Positions 33,894 through 42,098 of a stretch of 64,000 nt of DNA are shown one piece after another. Made by a program: the position numbers and the translations under genes. The DNA is taken from NCBI RefSeq assembly GCF_900105925.1, contig NZ_LT629791.1, positions 930,001 to 994,000 on the forward strand, in the 5' to 3' direction. Numbering within the stretch: the first letter of the stretch is position 1; each line of letters begins with the position of its first letter. This DNA comes from Jiangella alkaliphila. Lineage in GTDB: Bacteria; Actinomycetota; Actinomycetes; Jiangellales; Jiangellaceae. The notes under the pieces were generated by a model. The model was not told the origin of the DNA. It ran no database searches and saw only the letters and a list, made by a program, of their open reading frames with translations.

Positions 33894-35333
33894 ATGTTGG
33901 ACGAAGAGGCGTGCTACCGCGCAGTTCAGGGCCGCGACGCGCGGTTCGACGGCGTCTTCTACATCGGCGTCACGTCGACCGGCATCTACTGCCGTCCCAG
34001 CTGCCCAGCCATGACGCCGAAGCGCCAGAACGTGCGCTTCTACCGCACCGCCGCCGAGGCACAGACGGCCGGCTTCCGGGCCTGCCGCCGCTGCCGGCCC
34101 GACGCGACGCCGGGATCGGCGGAGTGGAACGCCCGCGCCGACGTCGTCGGCCGGGCGATGCGGCTGATCGCGGACGGCGTCGTCGACCGCGACGGCGTCG
34201 CCGGACTGGCCGGCCGGCTCGGCTACAGCGAGCGCCAGGTGCACCGGACGCTGGTCGAGGAGGTCGGCGCCGGCCCGCTGCGGCTGGCCCGGTCACAGCG
34301 GGCGCACACCGCGCGGGTGCTGCTCGAGACGACGGAGCTCCAGGTCACCGAGATCGCGTTCGCGGCCGGGTTCGCCAGCATCCGCCAGTTCAACGACACG
34401 ATCCGCGAGGTCTACGCGCTGACGCCGAGCGAGCTGCGCGGCCGGGCCCGCAAACGGGGTCGCGCGGCGACCGCCGGGACGGTCGAGCTGCGACTCGCGT
34501 ACCGGCAGCCGGCCGACCTCCGCGGCGTGCTGGACTTCCTGGCGCTGCGCGCAGTGCCGGGCATCGAGGAGGTCGACGGCGCCACGTACCGGCGCAGCCT
34601 GACGCTGCCGCACGGCACGGGCGTCGCGGAGCTGACGCCGCGCGACGGCTGGGTGCAGGCGACGCTGCGGCTGGCCGACCCGCGCGACCTGACGGCGGCG
34701 GTGGCCCGGTGCCGCCGGGTGCTGGACCTCGACGCCGACCCGCAGGCCGTCGACGACCTGCTCGGCGCGGACCCCGCGCTCGGACCGCTGGTGGCCGCGC
34801 GTCCGGGCGTCCGGGTGCCGGGCACGGTCGACGGCGACGAGCTGGCGGTCCGCGGCGTGATCGGCCAGCAGATCTCCGTCCTCGCGGCGCGCACCGTCGC
34901 CGGCCGGCTGGTCGCCGAGCACGGCAAGCCGCTGGACGCGCCGGTCGGCACCGTCACACACGCGTTCCCGGCGGCGGCCGTGCTGGCCTCCGCCGACCCG
35001 GCGACGTTCCCGATGCCGCGCAGCCGGCAGCGCACGCTGCACGAGCTGACCAGCCGGCTGGCCGACGGCACGATCGGCCTCGACACCGGCGTCGACCGCG
35101 ACGAAGCGGAGCGGCGGCTGATGGACGTCCCCGGCATCGGCCCGTGGACGGCGAAGTACGTGCGCATGCGCGCGCTCGCCGACCCTGACGTTTTCCTCCC
35201 GACCGACCTCGGCGTCAAGCACGCCATGGCCAGGCTCGGGCTGCCGTCCGAACCACGGGCGGTGGCCGAGCTGGCCGAGAACTGGCGGCCGTGGCGCTCG
35301 TACGCGCTGCTGCGCGTCTGGTCGACTCTCTGA
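33894..35333 (+). CDS. alkA: Ada-type regulator/DNA-3-methyladenine glycosylase II fusion (AlkA family)
   Basis: This is a 479-residue alkylation-repair protein. Residues 1-75 are an Ada zinc/methyl-phosphotriester domain with four Cys (GIYCRPSCPA and FRACRRCRPD). About 85-185 is an AraC-type HTH (LAGRLGYSERQVHRTLVEEV, AGFASIRQFNDTIREVY). About 200-310 is an AlkA N-terminal domain, and the C-terminal half is an HhH-GPD glycosylase with MDVPGIGPWTAKYVRMRA and the catalytic Asp region PDVFLPTDLGVKHA. It excises alkylated purines and probably activates the alkylation response when methylated. It sits directly upstream of ogt. ATG at 33894 is preferred; GTG at 33879 is in frame. Confidence 0.92.
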   Translation: MLDEEACYRAVQGRDARFDGVFYIGVTSTGIYCRPSCPAMTPKRQNVRFYRTAAEAQTAGFRACRRCRPDATPGSAEWNARADVVGRAMRLIADGVVDRDGVAGLAGRLGYSERQVHRTLVEEVGAGPLRLARSQRAHTARVLLETTELQVTEIAFAAGFASIRQFNDTIREVYALTPSELRGRARKRGRAATAGTVELRLAYRQPADLRGVLDFLALRAVPGIEEVDGATYRRSLTLPHGTGVAELTPRDGWVQATLRLADPRDLTAAVARCRRVLDLDADPQAVDDLLGADPALGPLVAARPGVRVPGTVDGDELAVRGVIGQQISVLAARTVAGRLVAEHGKPLDAPVGTVTHAFPAAAVLASADPATFPMPRSRQRTLHELTSRLADGTIGLDTGVDRDEAERRLMDVPGIGPWTAKYVRMRALADPDVFLPTDLGVKHAMARLGLPSEPRAVAELAENWRPWRSYALLRVWSTL

Positions 35334-35343
35334 AAGGCAGATC

Positions 35344-35811
35344 ATGTACTGGACCACGTTCGACAGTCCGCTCGGCACGATGTGGCTGACCGGCGACGGC
35401 ACGGCGCTGACCGGCCTCTACATGGAGCGCCCGGCGGCACTCGACCAGCCCGGCTGGGTCGAGGACGACGCGCCGTTCGCCGCGGCCCGCGACCAGCTGG
35501 CCGCGTACTTCACCGGCGAGCGGCAGGATTTCGACCTGCCGCTGAGCCCCGTCGGCACCCCGTTCCAGCAGCAGGTGTGGGCGGCGCTGCGAGCCATTCC
35601 GTACGGCGAGACCCGCAGCTATCGCGAGATCGCCGAGCAACTGGGCCGCCCGACGGCGTCGCGTGCGGTGGGCGCAGCGAACGGCCGCAACCCGATCTCC
35701 GTCATCGTCCCGTGCCACCGCGTGGTCGGCTCGTCCGGCGTGCTGACGGGGTACGCGTGGGGGCTGGAGCGCAAGCGGGCGCTGCTCGACCTGGAGACGG
35801 CCGAGGTCTAG
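35344..35811 (+). CDS. ogt: methylated-DNA-[protein]-cysteine S-methyltransferase
   Basis: This is a 155-residue O6-alkylguanine-DNA alkyltransferase that transfers the alkyl group to its own Cys in a suicide reaction. The active site is Cys124 in VIVPCHRVVGSSGVLTGYAW. The HTH/recognition segment is IPYGETRSYREIAEQLGRPT, with the finger AVGAANGRNPI. It begins 10 bases after the Ada/AlkA stop, with AAAGG upstream, so the two alkylation-repair genes are co-transcribed. Length is typical for the family. Confidence 0.95.
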   Translation: MYWTTFDSPLGTMWLTGDGTALTGLYMERPAALDQPGWVEDDAPFAAARDQLAAYFTGERQDFDLPLSPVGTPFQQQVWAALRAIPYGETRSYREIAEQLGRPTASRAVGAANGRNPISVIVPCHRVVGSSGVLTGYAWGLERKRALLDLETAEV

Positions 35812-35815
35812 GGCG

Positions 35816-36139
35816 TCACCAGCTCCAGCCGTCGTGCCGGAGCGCGCTCTCGATCATCACCCGCCGGATCGCGGGCGCGGCGTCGGGCACCGGCATCCCG
35901 GTCAGCCGCGCGGCGTCGAGCAACAGGTCGTCGTACGCGCGGGTGGCCGCGGCCAGGTGGTGAGCACGTGCCCAGCGGCCCTGGTCGCATTCGAGCCGGT
36001 GGATCTCGCCGACGACGCGGCTGAGCCGCAGCTGCACCGTCAGCGTCTCGAACGGATCGGCGACGACGCAGGGCGTGGCCTTGCCGCCGGGCCAGCGCCT
36101 GCGTAGCGCCCGGGTGATGTCGTGGAAGTGCGATTCCAT
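35816..36139 (-). CDS. small hypothetical protein
   Basis: This is a 107-residue, probably helical protein (LSRVVGEIHRLECDQGRWAR, then HHLAAATRAYDDLLLDAARL). The gene-like features are a strong AGGAG six bases before ATG 36139 and normal codon bias. The N-terminus, FHDITRALRRRWPGGKATPC, is basic. It is divergent from the Nei-like gene and convergent with ogt. I do not recognise a family; function unknown. Confidence 0.7.
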   Translation of the reverse strand: MESHFHDITRALRRRWPGGKATPCVVADPFETLTVQLRLSRVVGEIHRLECDQGRWARAHHLAAATRAYDDLLLDAARLTGMPVPDAAPAIRRVMIESALRHDGWSW

Positions 36140-36218
36140 CGTGGGCTCCTGACCAGCATCGTAGCCAGCCGAGCGGCGGTTGACGAGGTGTTTTCGGCGC
36201 CGTGTGCGAAGGTGAGGC

Positions 36219-37007
36219 ATGCCCGAAGGCGACACCGTCTGGCTGGCCACCCGCCGCCTGCACGACGCGCTGGCCGGCGACGTGCTGGTGCGCACCGACT
36301 TCCGTGTCCCGCGCCTGGCGACGACCGACCTGTCCGGGCGCACGGTGATCGAGTCGGTCGCGCGCGGGAAACACCTGCTGACCCGCATCGACGGCGGGCT
36401 GACCCTGCACACGCACCTGCGGATGGACGGCACGTGGCGGGTGTTCGCGGCCGGCCGGCCGTGGCGGGGCGGGCCGGCGTTCCAGATCCGCGTGGTGCTC
36501 GCGACGGCGCGAGCGGAGGCCGTCGGGTACCGGCTCCCGGTCGTCGAACTGGTCCGGACGGCCGACGAGGCCGGCGTCGTCGGCCACCTCGGCCCCGACC
36601 TGCTCGGCGACGACTGGTCCGCCGAGGCCGCGATCGAGCGGCTGGCGCGCGACCAGTCACGGCCGCTCGGCGAGGCGCTGCTGGACCAGCGCGTATTGGC
36701 CGGGATCGGCAACCTGTACATGGCCGAGCTGTGCTTCCTCGCTGGGGTGTCGCCGTACGCGCCGGCGTCCGCGGTGCCCGACCCGCGCTTCGTCGTCGAC
36801 GAGGCGCACCGGCTGCTGCACCTGGGCATCGAGACCGGCCGCCAGGTGACCACGGGCGATCCGCGCCCCGGCCGGCAGCACTGGGTCTACCGCCGGGCGC
36901 GACGTCCCTGCCGGCGCTGCGGCACCCCGATCCGGACCGGCTCGATCGGCGCCGCTCCGCAGGACCGCATCAGCTTCTGGTGCCCTCGCTGCCAGCCCGC
37001 TCGGTGA
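36219..37007 (+). CDS. Fpg/Nei-family DNA glycosylase (endonuclease VIII-like)
   Basis: This is a 262-residue base-excision glycosylase/AP lyase. The N-terminus PEGDTVWLATRRLHDAL is the Nei-type start (Pro2 Schiff-base nucleophile, Glu3). The helix-two-turn-helix is LLDQRVLAGIGNLYMAELCF, and a C-terminal zinc finger is present (CRRCGTPIRTG ... FWCPRCQ). It removes oxidised bases, probably pyrimidines. The closest group looks like actinobacterial Nei2. The second family member, at 41234, has the Fpg-type PELPEVE start. Confidence 0.92.
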   Translation: MPEGDTVWLATRRLHDALAGDVLVRTDFRVPRLATTDLSGRTVIESVARGKHLLTRIDGGLTLHTHLRMDGTWRVFAAGRPWRGGPAFQIRVVLATARAEAVGYRLPVVELVRTADEAGVVGHLGPDLLGDDWSAEAAIERLARDQSRPLGEALLDQRVLAGIGNLYMAELCFLAGVSPYAPASAVPDPRFVVDEAHRLLHLGIETGRQVTTGDPRPGRQHWVYRRARRPCRRCGTPIRTGSIGAAPQDRISFWCPRCQPAR

Positions 37008-37080
37008 CGGTCGAGATGCGGAGGCAGCACGTCGCGTCGTAACCTTCGGGAGGCGGTGGGGCGCCCGATCACGTGACCGA

Positions 37081-37713
37081 ATGAGTTGCTGCCGCATGCC
37101 CACTCCCGCCCCAAACCGGCGACCTGACACGCACGCGTCGTCACCCAAGAACGCGGTGGCCTACGTCGACGAGTGCGAGGCCGTCCACCCTGGCCACGCC
37201 TACAGCATGGCCGCGTCGCTGATCGGGGACGACTCCGCCGACGAGGTCGCCGACGCGATCCGGGCGCTGGTGCTCCCCCGCTCGCGGAAGCTGCACTGGT
37301 ACGACGAACACAAGACCGCACGCCGCACATTGCTGGCGGCGACCGTCGCCGAACTGACCGGCGTCGAGCACATCCTCGTGGTGCTGGCCACGGCTCTGGA
37401 CGGGACTCGCCCCGAGCGGCGTCGACGGCACTGCCTGACGCGTCTGCTCCCCGAGTTGAACGATCGCGGGGTCGTGCAGGTCGTGGCGGAGGCTCGAGAG
37501 TCCAAGCAGAACGCGCGCGACGTGGAGCTGCTTCTGGCGCTGCGCAATCAGAAGCTGATCCAGGGGCCGTTCCGGCTCGACCACGTGCCAGGACCGTCGA
37601 CTCCGCTCCTGGCGGTCGCAGACATCGCGGTGGGTGCTGTCATGGCGGCGTATGCGGGCGATGCCAGCTACCGGAAGATCCTTGACGAGAAGATCATCGA
37701 ACTAGTGATCTGA
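37081..37713 (+). CDS. hypothetical protein, DUF3800-like
   Basis: This is a 210-residue protein from an accessory-looking stretch that is somewhat less GC-rich. An N-terminal AVAYVDECEAVHPGHAYSMA segment resembles the Asp-containing first strand of DUF3800 (RNase H-like) proteins. Further Asp/Glu clusters occur in LHWYDEHKTARRTLLAATVA and in VADIAVGAVMAAYAGDASYR, the place of the usual C-terminal DxxA motif. DUF3800 proteins are often found with mobile elements or defence genes, but none is adjacent. ATG at 37096 is an alternative start. The family call is tentative. Confidence 0.6.
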   Translation: MSCCRMPTPAPNRRPDTHASSPKNAVAYVDECEAVHPGHAYSMAASLIGDDSADEVADAIRALVLPRSRKLHWYDEHKTARRTLLAATVAELTGVEHILVVLATALDGTRPERRRRHCLTRLLPELNDRGVVQVVAEARESKQNARDVELLLALRNQKLIQGPFRLDHVPGPSTPLLAVADIAVGAVMAAYAGDASYRKILDEKIIELVI

Positions 37714-37726
37714 CCCCGAACAGCGC

Positions 37727-37767
37727 GAAACCCGGGACCCCACTCCGAGCGGGAGCTTCCCGGGTTC
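37727..37767. terminator. bidirectional hairpin between convergent genes
   Basis: A stem of at least 9 bp (AACCCGGGA at 37729-37737 with TCCCGGGTT at 37758-37766) and a 20-base loop sit between the convergent 37713 and 37851 gene ends, so it could serve both strands. Confidence 0.65.
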
Positions 37768-37850
37768 ACTTCCGGTCCACCGCGATGGATCGACTGGAGA
37801 CAAGCGTACCCCTCAGAGCCGCGCTTGGGCGACCCAACGAGGTCCGCCGT

Positions 37851-38306
37851 TCAGCCGTCGAACCGCCCGGGGTCGTAGGCCTGCGTCCCGCCGTCGATGG
37901 TCCACACCGCGGCGAGCGGCAGCAGATCCTCGATCAGCGCCGCGCGGACGCCGTCGGAGGTGGGGAGAAGCACCCGGATACCGGGGTGATAGTCGAACAG
38001 GATCTGCCGGTCGCGGCCGCAGGGGCCGACAACGCCGCGGCCGTGGTTGCCGACGGCGACGATCGCCTCGATGCGGCGCGCGCCGTTCGCGCGGGCCGTG
38101 CCGAGCGCGACGAGCTCAGCGCACGGGCCGCCGGTGAAGTGCCAGAGATTGACGCCGACGTGGATGCGGCCGTTCGTGTCGCGGACGGCGGCGCCCATCG
38201 TGTGGATGCCAGCCGCGTCGGCGCTGTCCGCATCGGTGCTGGCGTCGATGGTCGCGGCGGCGGCGTCGATCAGCTCGCGATCCGCATCGGTCAGGGCCGG
38301 CGTCAT
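37851..38306 (-). CDS. cytidine-deaminase-like protein with altered zinc motif
   Basis: This is a 151-residue member of the cytidine/blasticidin-S deaminase fold. The first zinc-ligand/catalytic motif is GGPCAELVALG (Cys62, Glu64). The second, GPCGRDRQILFDY, keeps Cys96 but has Asp99 where a PCxxC enzyme has its third ligand. The conserved HTMGAAVRDTNGRIHVGVNL region precedes. Hydrolytic deamination of a nucleoside is the family function. With an Asp ligand, activity is uncertain, although Asp can bind zinc. It is divergent from the hydrolase at 38376. Confidence 0.85.
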   Translation of the reverse strand: MTPALTDADRELIDAAAATIDASTDADSADAAGIHTMGAAVRDTNGRIHVGVNLWHFTGGPCAELVALGTARANGARRIEAIVAVGNHGRGVVGPCGRDRQILFDYHPGIRVLLPTSDGVRAALIEDLLPLAAVWTIDGGTQAYDPGRFDG

Positions 38307-38352
38307 CGCTCGACACTAACCCTCCTGACGCATGAGCTCTTGCATGTGTTGA

Positions 38353-38365
38353 CTAATGTGATTAG
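38353..38365. promoter_or_regulatory. short operator-like palindrome
   Basis: CTAAT, GTG, ATTAG forms an AT-rich 13-bp palindrome immediately after a TTGACT -35-like box (38349-38354). It is 11 bases upstream of the hydrolase start. It is a candidate site for the TetR protein encoded by the second gene of that operon. Confidence 0.45.
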
Positions 38366-38375
38366 CCTTGGAGCT

Positions 38376-39197
38376 ATGGCGGTTCACACCCAGTTCCTCA
38401 CCCGGCCGGAAGGACGGCTGGGCTACGACGTTCGCGGCGCGGGGCCGCTCGTGGTGAGCGTCCCCGGCGTCGGCGACCTGCGGTCGAGTTACCGCTTCCT
38501 GGCGCCGGTACTGGCTGACGCCGGTTTCCGGGTGGCCACCGTGGATCTGCGCGGCCACGGCGACAGCGACACGACGTTCACCGACTACGGTGACGCCGCG
38601 ACCGGCGACGACATCGTCGCGCTGATCCGGGAGCTCGGCGGCGGGCCGGCCGTCGTCATCGGCAACTCGCTGGGCGCCGCGGCTGCGGTCTGGGCCGCCG
38701 CGCACGAGCCCGACCTGGTCAGCGCGATCGTCATGCTCGGCCCGTTCGTCCGCGACGCCCCGACGACACCGCTGACCCGCATCCTGATGGCCGTCGCGCT
38801 GCGCCGGCCGTGGGGCGCGGCGGCGTGGGGCGCCTACTACCGCTCACTCAACGCGGGCATCCGGCCAACGGATCTGGCCGACCACGTCGCCCGCATCCGG
38901 ACCGCGCTGCGCCGGCCGGGGGCGTGGTCCGCGTTCCTCCGCACCATTCAGACGTCGCACGCGCCGGTCACGCCGCTCCTCGCGAACGTGTCGGCGCCGG
39001 TGCTGGTCATGATGGGCGAGCGCGACCCCGACTTCACCGACCCGCGGGCCGAGGCCGACTTCATCGCCGGCGCGCTCGGCGGCGGCCCGGCCGAGGTCGT
39101 TATGGTCGCGGACGCCGGCCACTATCCGCAGGCCCAGCGGCCCGATGTCACCGGACCGGCCGTCGCAGCGTTCCTGGCGACGGTCCGCGGTGCCTAG
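38376..39197 (+). CDS. alpha/beta-fold hydrolase
   Basis: This is a 273-residue hydrolase with the pattern VVSVPGVGDLRSSYRFLAPV, ATVDLRGHGDSD, nucleophile IGNSLGAAAAVWAAAH (Ser), acid in VLVMMGERDPDFTDP and His in VADAGHYPQAQRP. This set is typical of the peroxidase/esterase-like group; the substrate is unknown. ATG at 38376 has GGAG three bases upstream, which is close. The gene overlaps the following tetR by 8 bases, so the pair is one operon. Confidence 0.88.
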   Translation: MAVHTQFLTRPEGRLGYDVRGAGPLVVSVPGVGDLRSSYRFLAPVLADAGFRVATVDLRGHGDSDTTFTDYGDAATGDDIVALIRELGGGPAVVIGNSLGAAAAVWAAAHEPDLVSAIVMLGPFVRDAPTTPLTRILMAVALRRPWGAAAWGAYYRSLNAGIRPTDLADHVARIRTALRRPGAWSAFLRTIQTSHAPVTPLLANVSAPVLVMMGERDPDFTDPRAEADFIAGALGGGPAEVVMVADAGHYPQAQRPDVTGPAVAAFLATVRGA

Positions 39198-39804
39198 GGC
39201 CGGCCTCACGACCGCCGGTGTCGTCGACCACGCCCTCGCCGTCGTCGACCAGCAGGGAGTCGGCGGCCTGACGCTGGCTGCCGTCGCAGGCCGCGCCGGG
39301 GTGGCCACGCCGTCGCTCTACAAGCACGTGCGCGGCCTGCCCGAGTTGCGGACGCTGCTCGGTATCCGGGTGTTGGAGGAGATGGCGGACCGGTTCGCCG
39401 CGGCGGTCATGGGCCGCAGTACGGACGATGCCGTCGCCGCCCTGCTGCGCGAGTACCGGGCCTACGCCACCGAGTACCCGGCCCGCTACGCGACGCTGCC
39501 GTTCGACCCGCTGCACAACCCGGGTCAGGTCACCGCGGGCACCCGGCTGATGAACGTCTTCCTGGCCGTCATGCGGGGCTACGACCTGCAGGGCTCGGAC
39601 GCCGTGCACGCCACCCGCCGCTGCCGAGCCGTCGCGCACGGCTTCGTCGACATCGAGGTGGCCGGCGGTTTCGGGCTACCGGAGGATCTCGACGAGACCT
39701 ACGAACAGCTGATCACGATGCTCGTGATGTCGCTGCGCGCTCAGACCCGCTCGACGGTGACGTTGCCGGGGAACTCGCGGTCGGCGAACTTGCCGATGGC
39801 GTAG
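39190..39804 (+). CDS. TetR-family regulator with WHG-type C-terminal domain
   Basis: This is a 204-residue repressor. The HTH is TTAGVVDHALAVVDQQGVGG, then GVATPSLYKHVRGLPELRTL. The C-terminal domain has RRCRAVAHGFVDIEVAGGFG, resembling the WHG/TetR_C_33 type. GTG at 39190 lies inside the hydrolase 3' end, indicating translational coupling. It probably controls the hydrolase and itself. Its last 64 bases overlap the EcsC-family gene on the opposite strand. Confidence 0.87.
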   Translation: MPRAGLTTAGVVDHALAVVDQQGVGGLTLAAVAGRAGVATPSLYKHVRGLPELRTLLGIRVLEEMADRFAAAVMGRSTDDAVAALLREYRAYATEYPARYATLPFDPLHNPGQVTAGTRLMNVFLAVMRGYDLQGSDAVHATRRCRAVAHGFVDIEVAGGFGLPEDLDETYEQLITMLVMSLRAQTRSTVTLPGNSRSANLPMA

Positions 39805-40433
39805 GTCGAGAACGCGTCGATGCCCGCGCTGACCGCGCCGCCGACCAGCGGCACCCGGCGCACGATGGCCAGCGTGGCGTGCTTGCCGCCGATGCGGGCG
39901 ACCAGCTGCGACGTGACGGCGGCAACGGCGCGCTCGATGACCGCGGGGTCGGGCTCGTTGAGCGCGGTGGCGATGTCGAACGGCCGGCCCGGGAGGTCGC
40001 GCCCGCGCAGGGAGTCCTCGACGCCGTCGCGGCCGAGCAGCGTCACCAGCGCCGCCGTGCGGACCCGAGGGTCGGCGAGGTCGTAGCCGCGCAGGTGCGC
40101 GATGGCCGCGGCCATGCGCAGGTGCAGGACGGCGATGCCGGCGATGTTGGCGGGGATCGTCACCGGCATGGTGACGATGCCGCCGACGTTGGTGACGAAG
40201 CCCTGCACGCCGGCCAGCCGGACGTGCTGCTCGACGACGTCGCGGATGGCCCGCTCGACGTCGCCGCGCTTGTCGAGATGACGGCGGGCCACCTCGCGGG
40301 CGCCCGGGAAGCCGGGGAAGCCCTCGATGGCTTTCGACATGAACTGGTTCGCGCCACGAGCGGCGACGAGCGGCGCGGCCCGGCGCGCCGCGGTCGTGCC
40401 CGCCCAGGTACCGATGCTCCGTCGCACACCCAT
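39741..40433 (-). CDS. EcsC-family protein
   Basis: This is a 230-residue protein with the EcsC-domain pattern: GAREVARRHLDKRGDVERAI, VQGFVTNVGGIVTMPVTIPA, NIAGIAVLHLRMAAAIAHLR and the C-terminal VPLVGGAVSAGIDAFSTYAI. Two Gly-rich amphipathic or weakly hydrophobic segments suggest membrane association. EcsC was named from a Bacillus operon encoding an ABC transporter, but its biochemical function is not known. The 3' end overlaps the convergent tetR gene. It is divergent from aat. Confidence 0.85.
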   Translation of the reverse strand: MGVRRSIGTWAGTTAARRAAPLVAARGANQFMSKAIEGFPGFPGAREVARRHLDKRGDVERAIRDVVEQHVRLAGVQGFVTNVGGIVTMPVTIPANIAGIAVLHLRMAAAIAHLRGYDLADPRVRTAALVTLLGRDGVEDSLRGRDLPGRPFDIATALNEPDPAVIERAVAAVTSQLVARIGGKHATLAIVRRVPLVGGAVSAGIDAFSTYAIGKFADREFPGNVTVERV

Positions 40434-40503
40434 ATCACCACTGTACGTGCGCGGGGCCCCGAGCGGATTACCCTGACGAAGGACCGCAACCCTTAGGGAT
40501 TCC

Positions 40504-41229
40504 ATGGGAGGGCATGTGCCCGTCGAGCCACCACCGACCCGATGGGAGCTGCCGAGCACGTCCGGCGAGGACGACCTCGTCGCGTTCGGCGCCGATCTCG
40601 AGCCGGGGACGCTGCTCGCCGCGTATCGCAACGGCCTGTTCCCGATGCCGGTCGACCAGCTGCTCGGCCGCGCCACCGACCTCGCGTGGTGGTCGCCGAA
40701 CCCGCGCGGCGTGCTGCCGATGGGCGCGCTGAAGGTCTCGCGGTCGCTGCGGCAGTCGACGCACAAGTTCGAGATCCGGGTCGACACCGCGTTCCCCGAC
40801 GTCATCGAGGCGTGCGCCGATCCGACCCGGCCCGGCGCCTGGATCAGCGACGACATCCGCCGCGCCTACGAACGGCTGCACCGCCTCGGGTGGGCGCACT
40901 CGATCGAGGCATGGACGGCGGACGGGCGGCTGGCCGGCGGGCTGTACGGCGTCGCCATCGGCGGGCTGTTCGCCGGCGAGTCGATGTTCCACGCCCGGCA
41001 GCGGTGGGGCCGCGACGCGTCGAAGGTCGCGCTCGTCGCGCTGGTCGAGATGATGCGCACCGAGCAGCCGGTCGGCCGGCTGCTCGACGTGCAGTGGGGC
41101 ACCCGGCACCTGGCCAGCCTCGGGGTCGTCGAGATCCCGCGGCCGGAGTACCTCAGCCGGTTGCGCCGCGCGCTCGAGCTGCCGCTGCCGCCGGTGTTCG
41201 CCGAACACGCCGGCCACAGGGCAAAATGA
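40504..41229 (+). CDS. aat: leucyl/phenylalanyl-tRNA--protein transferase
   Basis: This is a 241-residue enzyme of the N-degron pathway. It transfers Leu or Phe from aminoacyl-tRNA to the N-terminal Arg or Lys of proteins destined for ClpS/ClpAP. Conserved blocks: LLAAYRNGLFPMP, LAWWSPNPRGVLPM, SIEAWTADGRLAGGLYGVAI, GGLFAGESMFH and LLDVQWGTRHLASLGVVEIP. It is followed 4 bases later by the Fpg-like gene, so both are probably co-transcribed. ATG at 40504 is used; GTG at 40516 is in frame. Confidence 0.93.
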   Translation: MGGHVPVEPPPTRWELPSTSGEDDLVAFGADLEPGTLLAAYRNGLFPMPVDQLLGRATDLAWWSPNPRGVLPMGALKVSRSLRQSTHKFEIRVDTAFPDVIEACADPTRPGAWISDDIRRAYERLHRLGWAHSIEAWTADGRLAGGLYGVAIGGLFAGESMFHARQRWGRDASKVALVALVEMMRTEQPVGRLLDVQWGTRHLASLGVVEIPRPEYLSRLRRALELPLPPVFAEHAGHRAK

Positions 41230-41233
41230 GACC

Positions 41234-42094
41234 ATGCCCGAGCTGCCCGAGGTGGAAGCGCTCGCGGCCTTCCTTCGCGAGAAGGCCGTGGGCAAGGTGG
41301 TCACCCGTGTCGACGTCGCCGCCATCAGCGTGCTGAAGACGTTCGACCCTCCGGTCACGGCGCTCGGCGGGCTCACCGTCACGAGCATCGGCCGGCACGG
41401 CAAGTTCGTCGACCTCGACTGCGACGGCGTCCACCTCATCGTCCACCTGGCCCGCGCCGGCTGGCTGCGCTGGAGCGACGCGCTGTCGCCGAAGCCGCCG
41501 AAGCCGGGCGGCCCGCTGGCGCTGCGGGTGCACCTGAACGACGAGTCCGGGTTCGACCTCACCGAGGCCGGCACCCGCAAACGCCTCGCCGTCTACGTCG
41601 TGCGCGACCCCGCCGACGTCCCCGGCATCGCCCGCCTCGGCGTCGACCCGCTGTCCGACGAGTTCACCGTCGCCCGGTTGCAGGAGATCCTCACCAGCGC
41701 CGGCCGGGCGCAGATCAAGGGCGTGCTGCGCGACCAGGCGGTCATCGCCGGCATCGGCAACGCCTACTCCGACGAGGTGCTGCACGCCGCCAAGCTGTCG
41801 CCGTTCCAGCCGTCCTCCACCCTCGACGCCGACGGCGTCGCCAACCTGCACGCCGTCATCATCGACGAGCTGACGACGGCGCTGAAGCGGGCCGAAGGGC
41901 TGGCCGCGAAGGACCTCAAGGACAGCAAGCGCACCAACATGCGCGTGCACGGCCGGACCGGCGAGACCTGCCCCGTCTGCGGCGACGTCGTCCGCGAGGT
42001 GTCGTTCGCCGACTCCTCGCTGCAGTACTGCGCCACCTGCCAGACCGGCGGCAAGATCCTCGCCGACCGGCGCATGTCCAAGCTGCTCAAGTAG
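41234..42094 (+). CDS. Fpg/MutM-family formamidopyrimidine-DNA glycosylase
   Basis: This is a 286-residue bifunctional glycosylase/AP lyase. It has the N-terminal PELPEVEAL signature (Pro2, Glu3), the H2TH region IKGVLRDQAVIAGIGNAYSD, and a zinc finger with CPVCGDVVREVSFADSSLQY followed by CATCQTGG. The RHGKFVDLD block supplies the conserved Lys. It removes oxidised purines such as 8-oxoguanine, although actinobacterial paralogues with this shorter layout can differ in specificity. It lies directly after aat and converges with the azoreductase gene. Confidence 0.92.
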   Translation: MPELPEVEALAAFLREKAVGKVVTRVDVAAISVLKTFDPPVTALGGLTVTSIGRHGKFVDLDCDGVHLIVHLARAGWLRWSDALSPKPPKPGGPLALRVHLNDESGFDLTEAGTRKRLAVYVVRDPADVPGIARLGVDPLSDEFTVARLQEILTSAGRAQIKGVLRDQAVIAGIGNAYSDEVLHAAKLSPFQPSSTLDADGVANLHAVIIDELTTALKRAEGLAAKDLKDSKRTNMRVHGRTGETCPVCGDVVREVSFADSSLQYCATCQTGGKILADRRMSKLLK

Positions 42095-42098
42095 TCCG

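Noticed and set aside
37727..37790. Possible tRNA, because GGGTTCACTTCC resembles a T-loop
   Set aside because: No matching acceptor, D or anticodon stems can be built; a simple hairpin between convergent genes explains it better.
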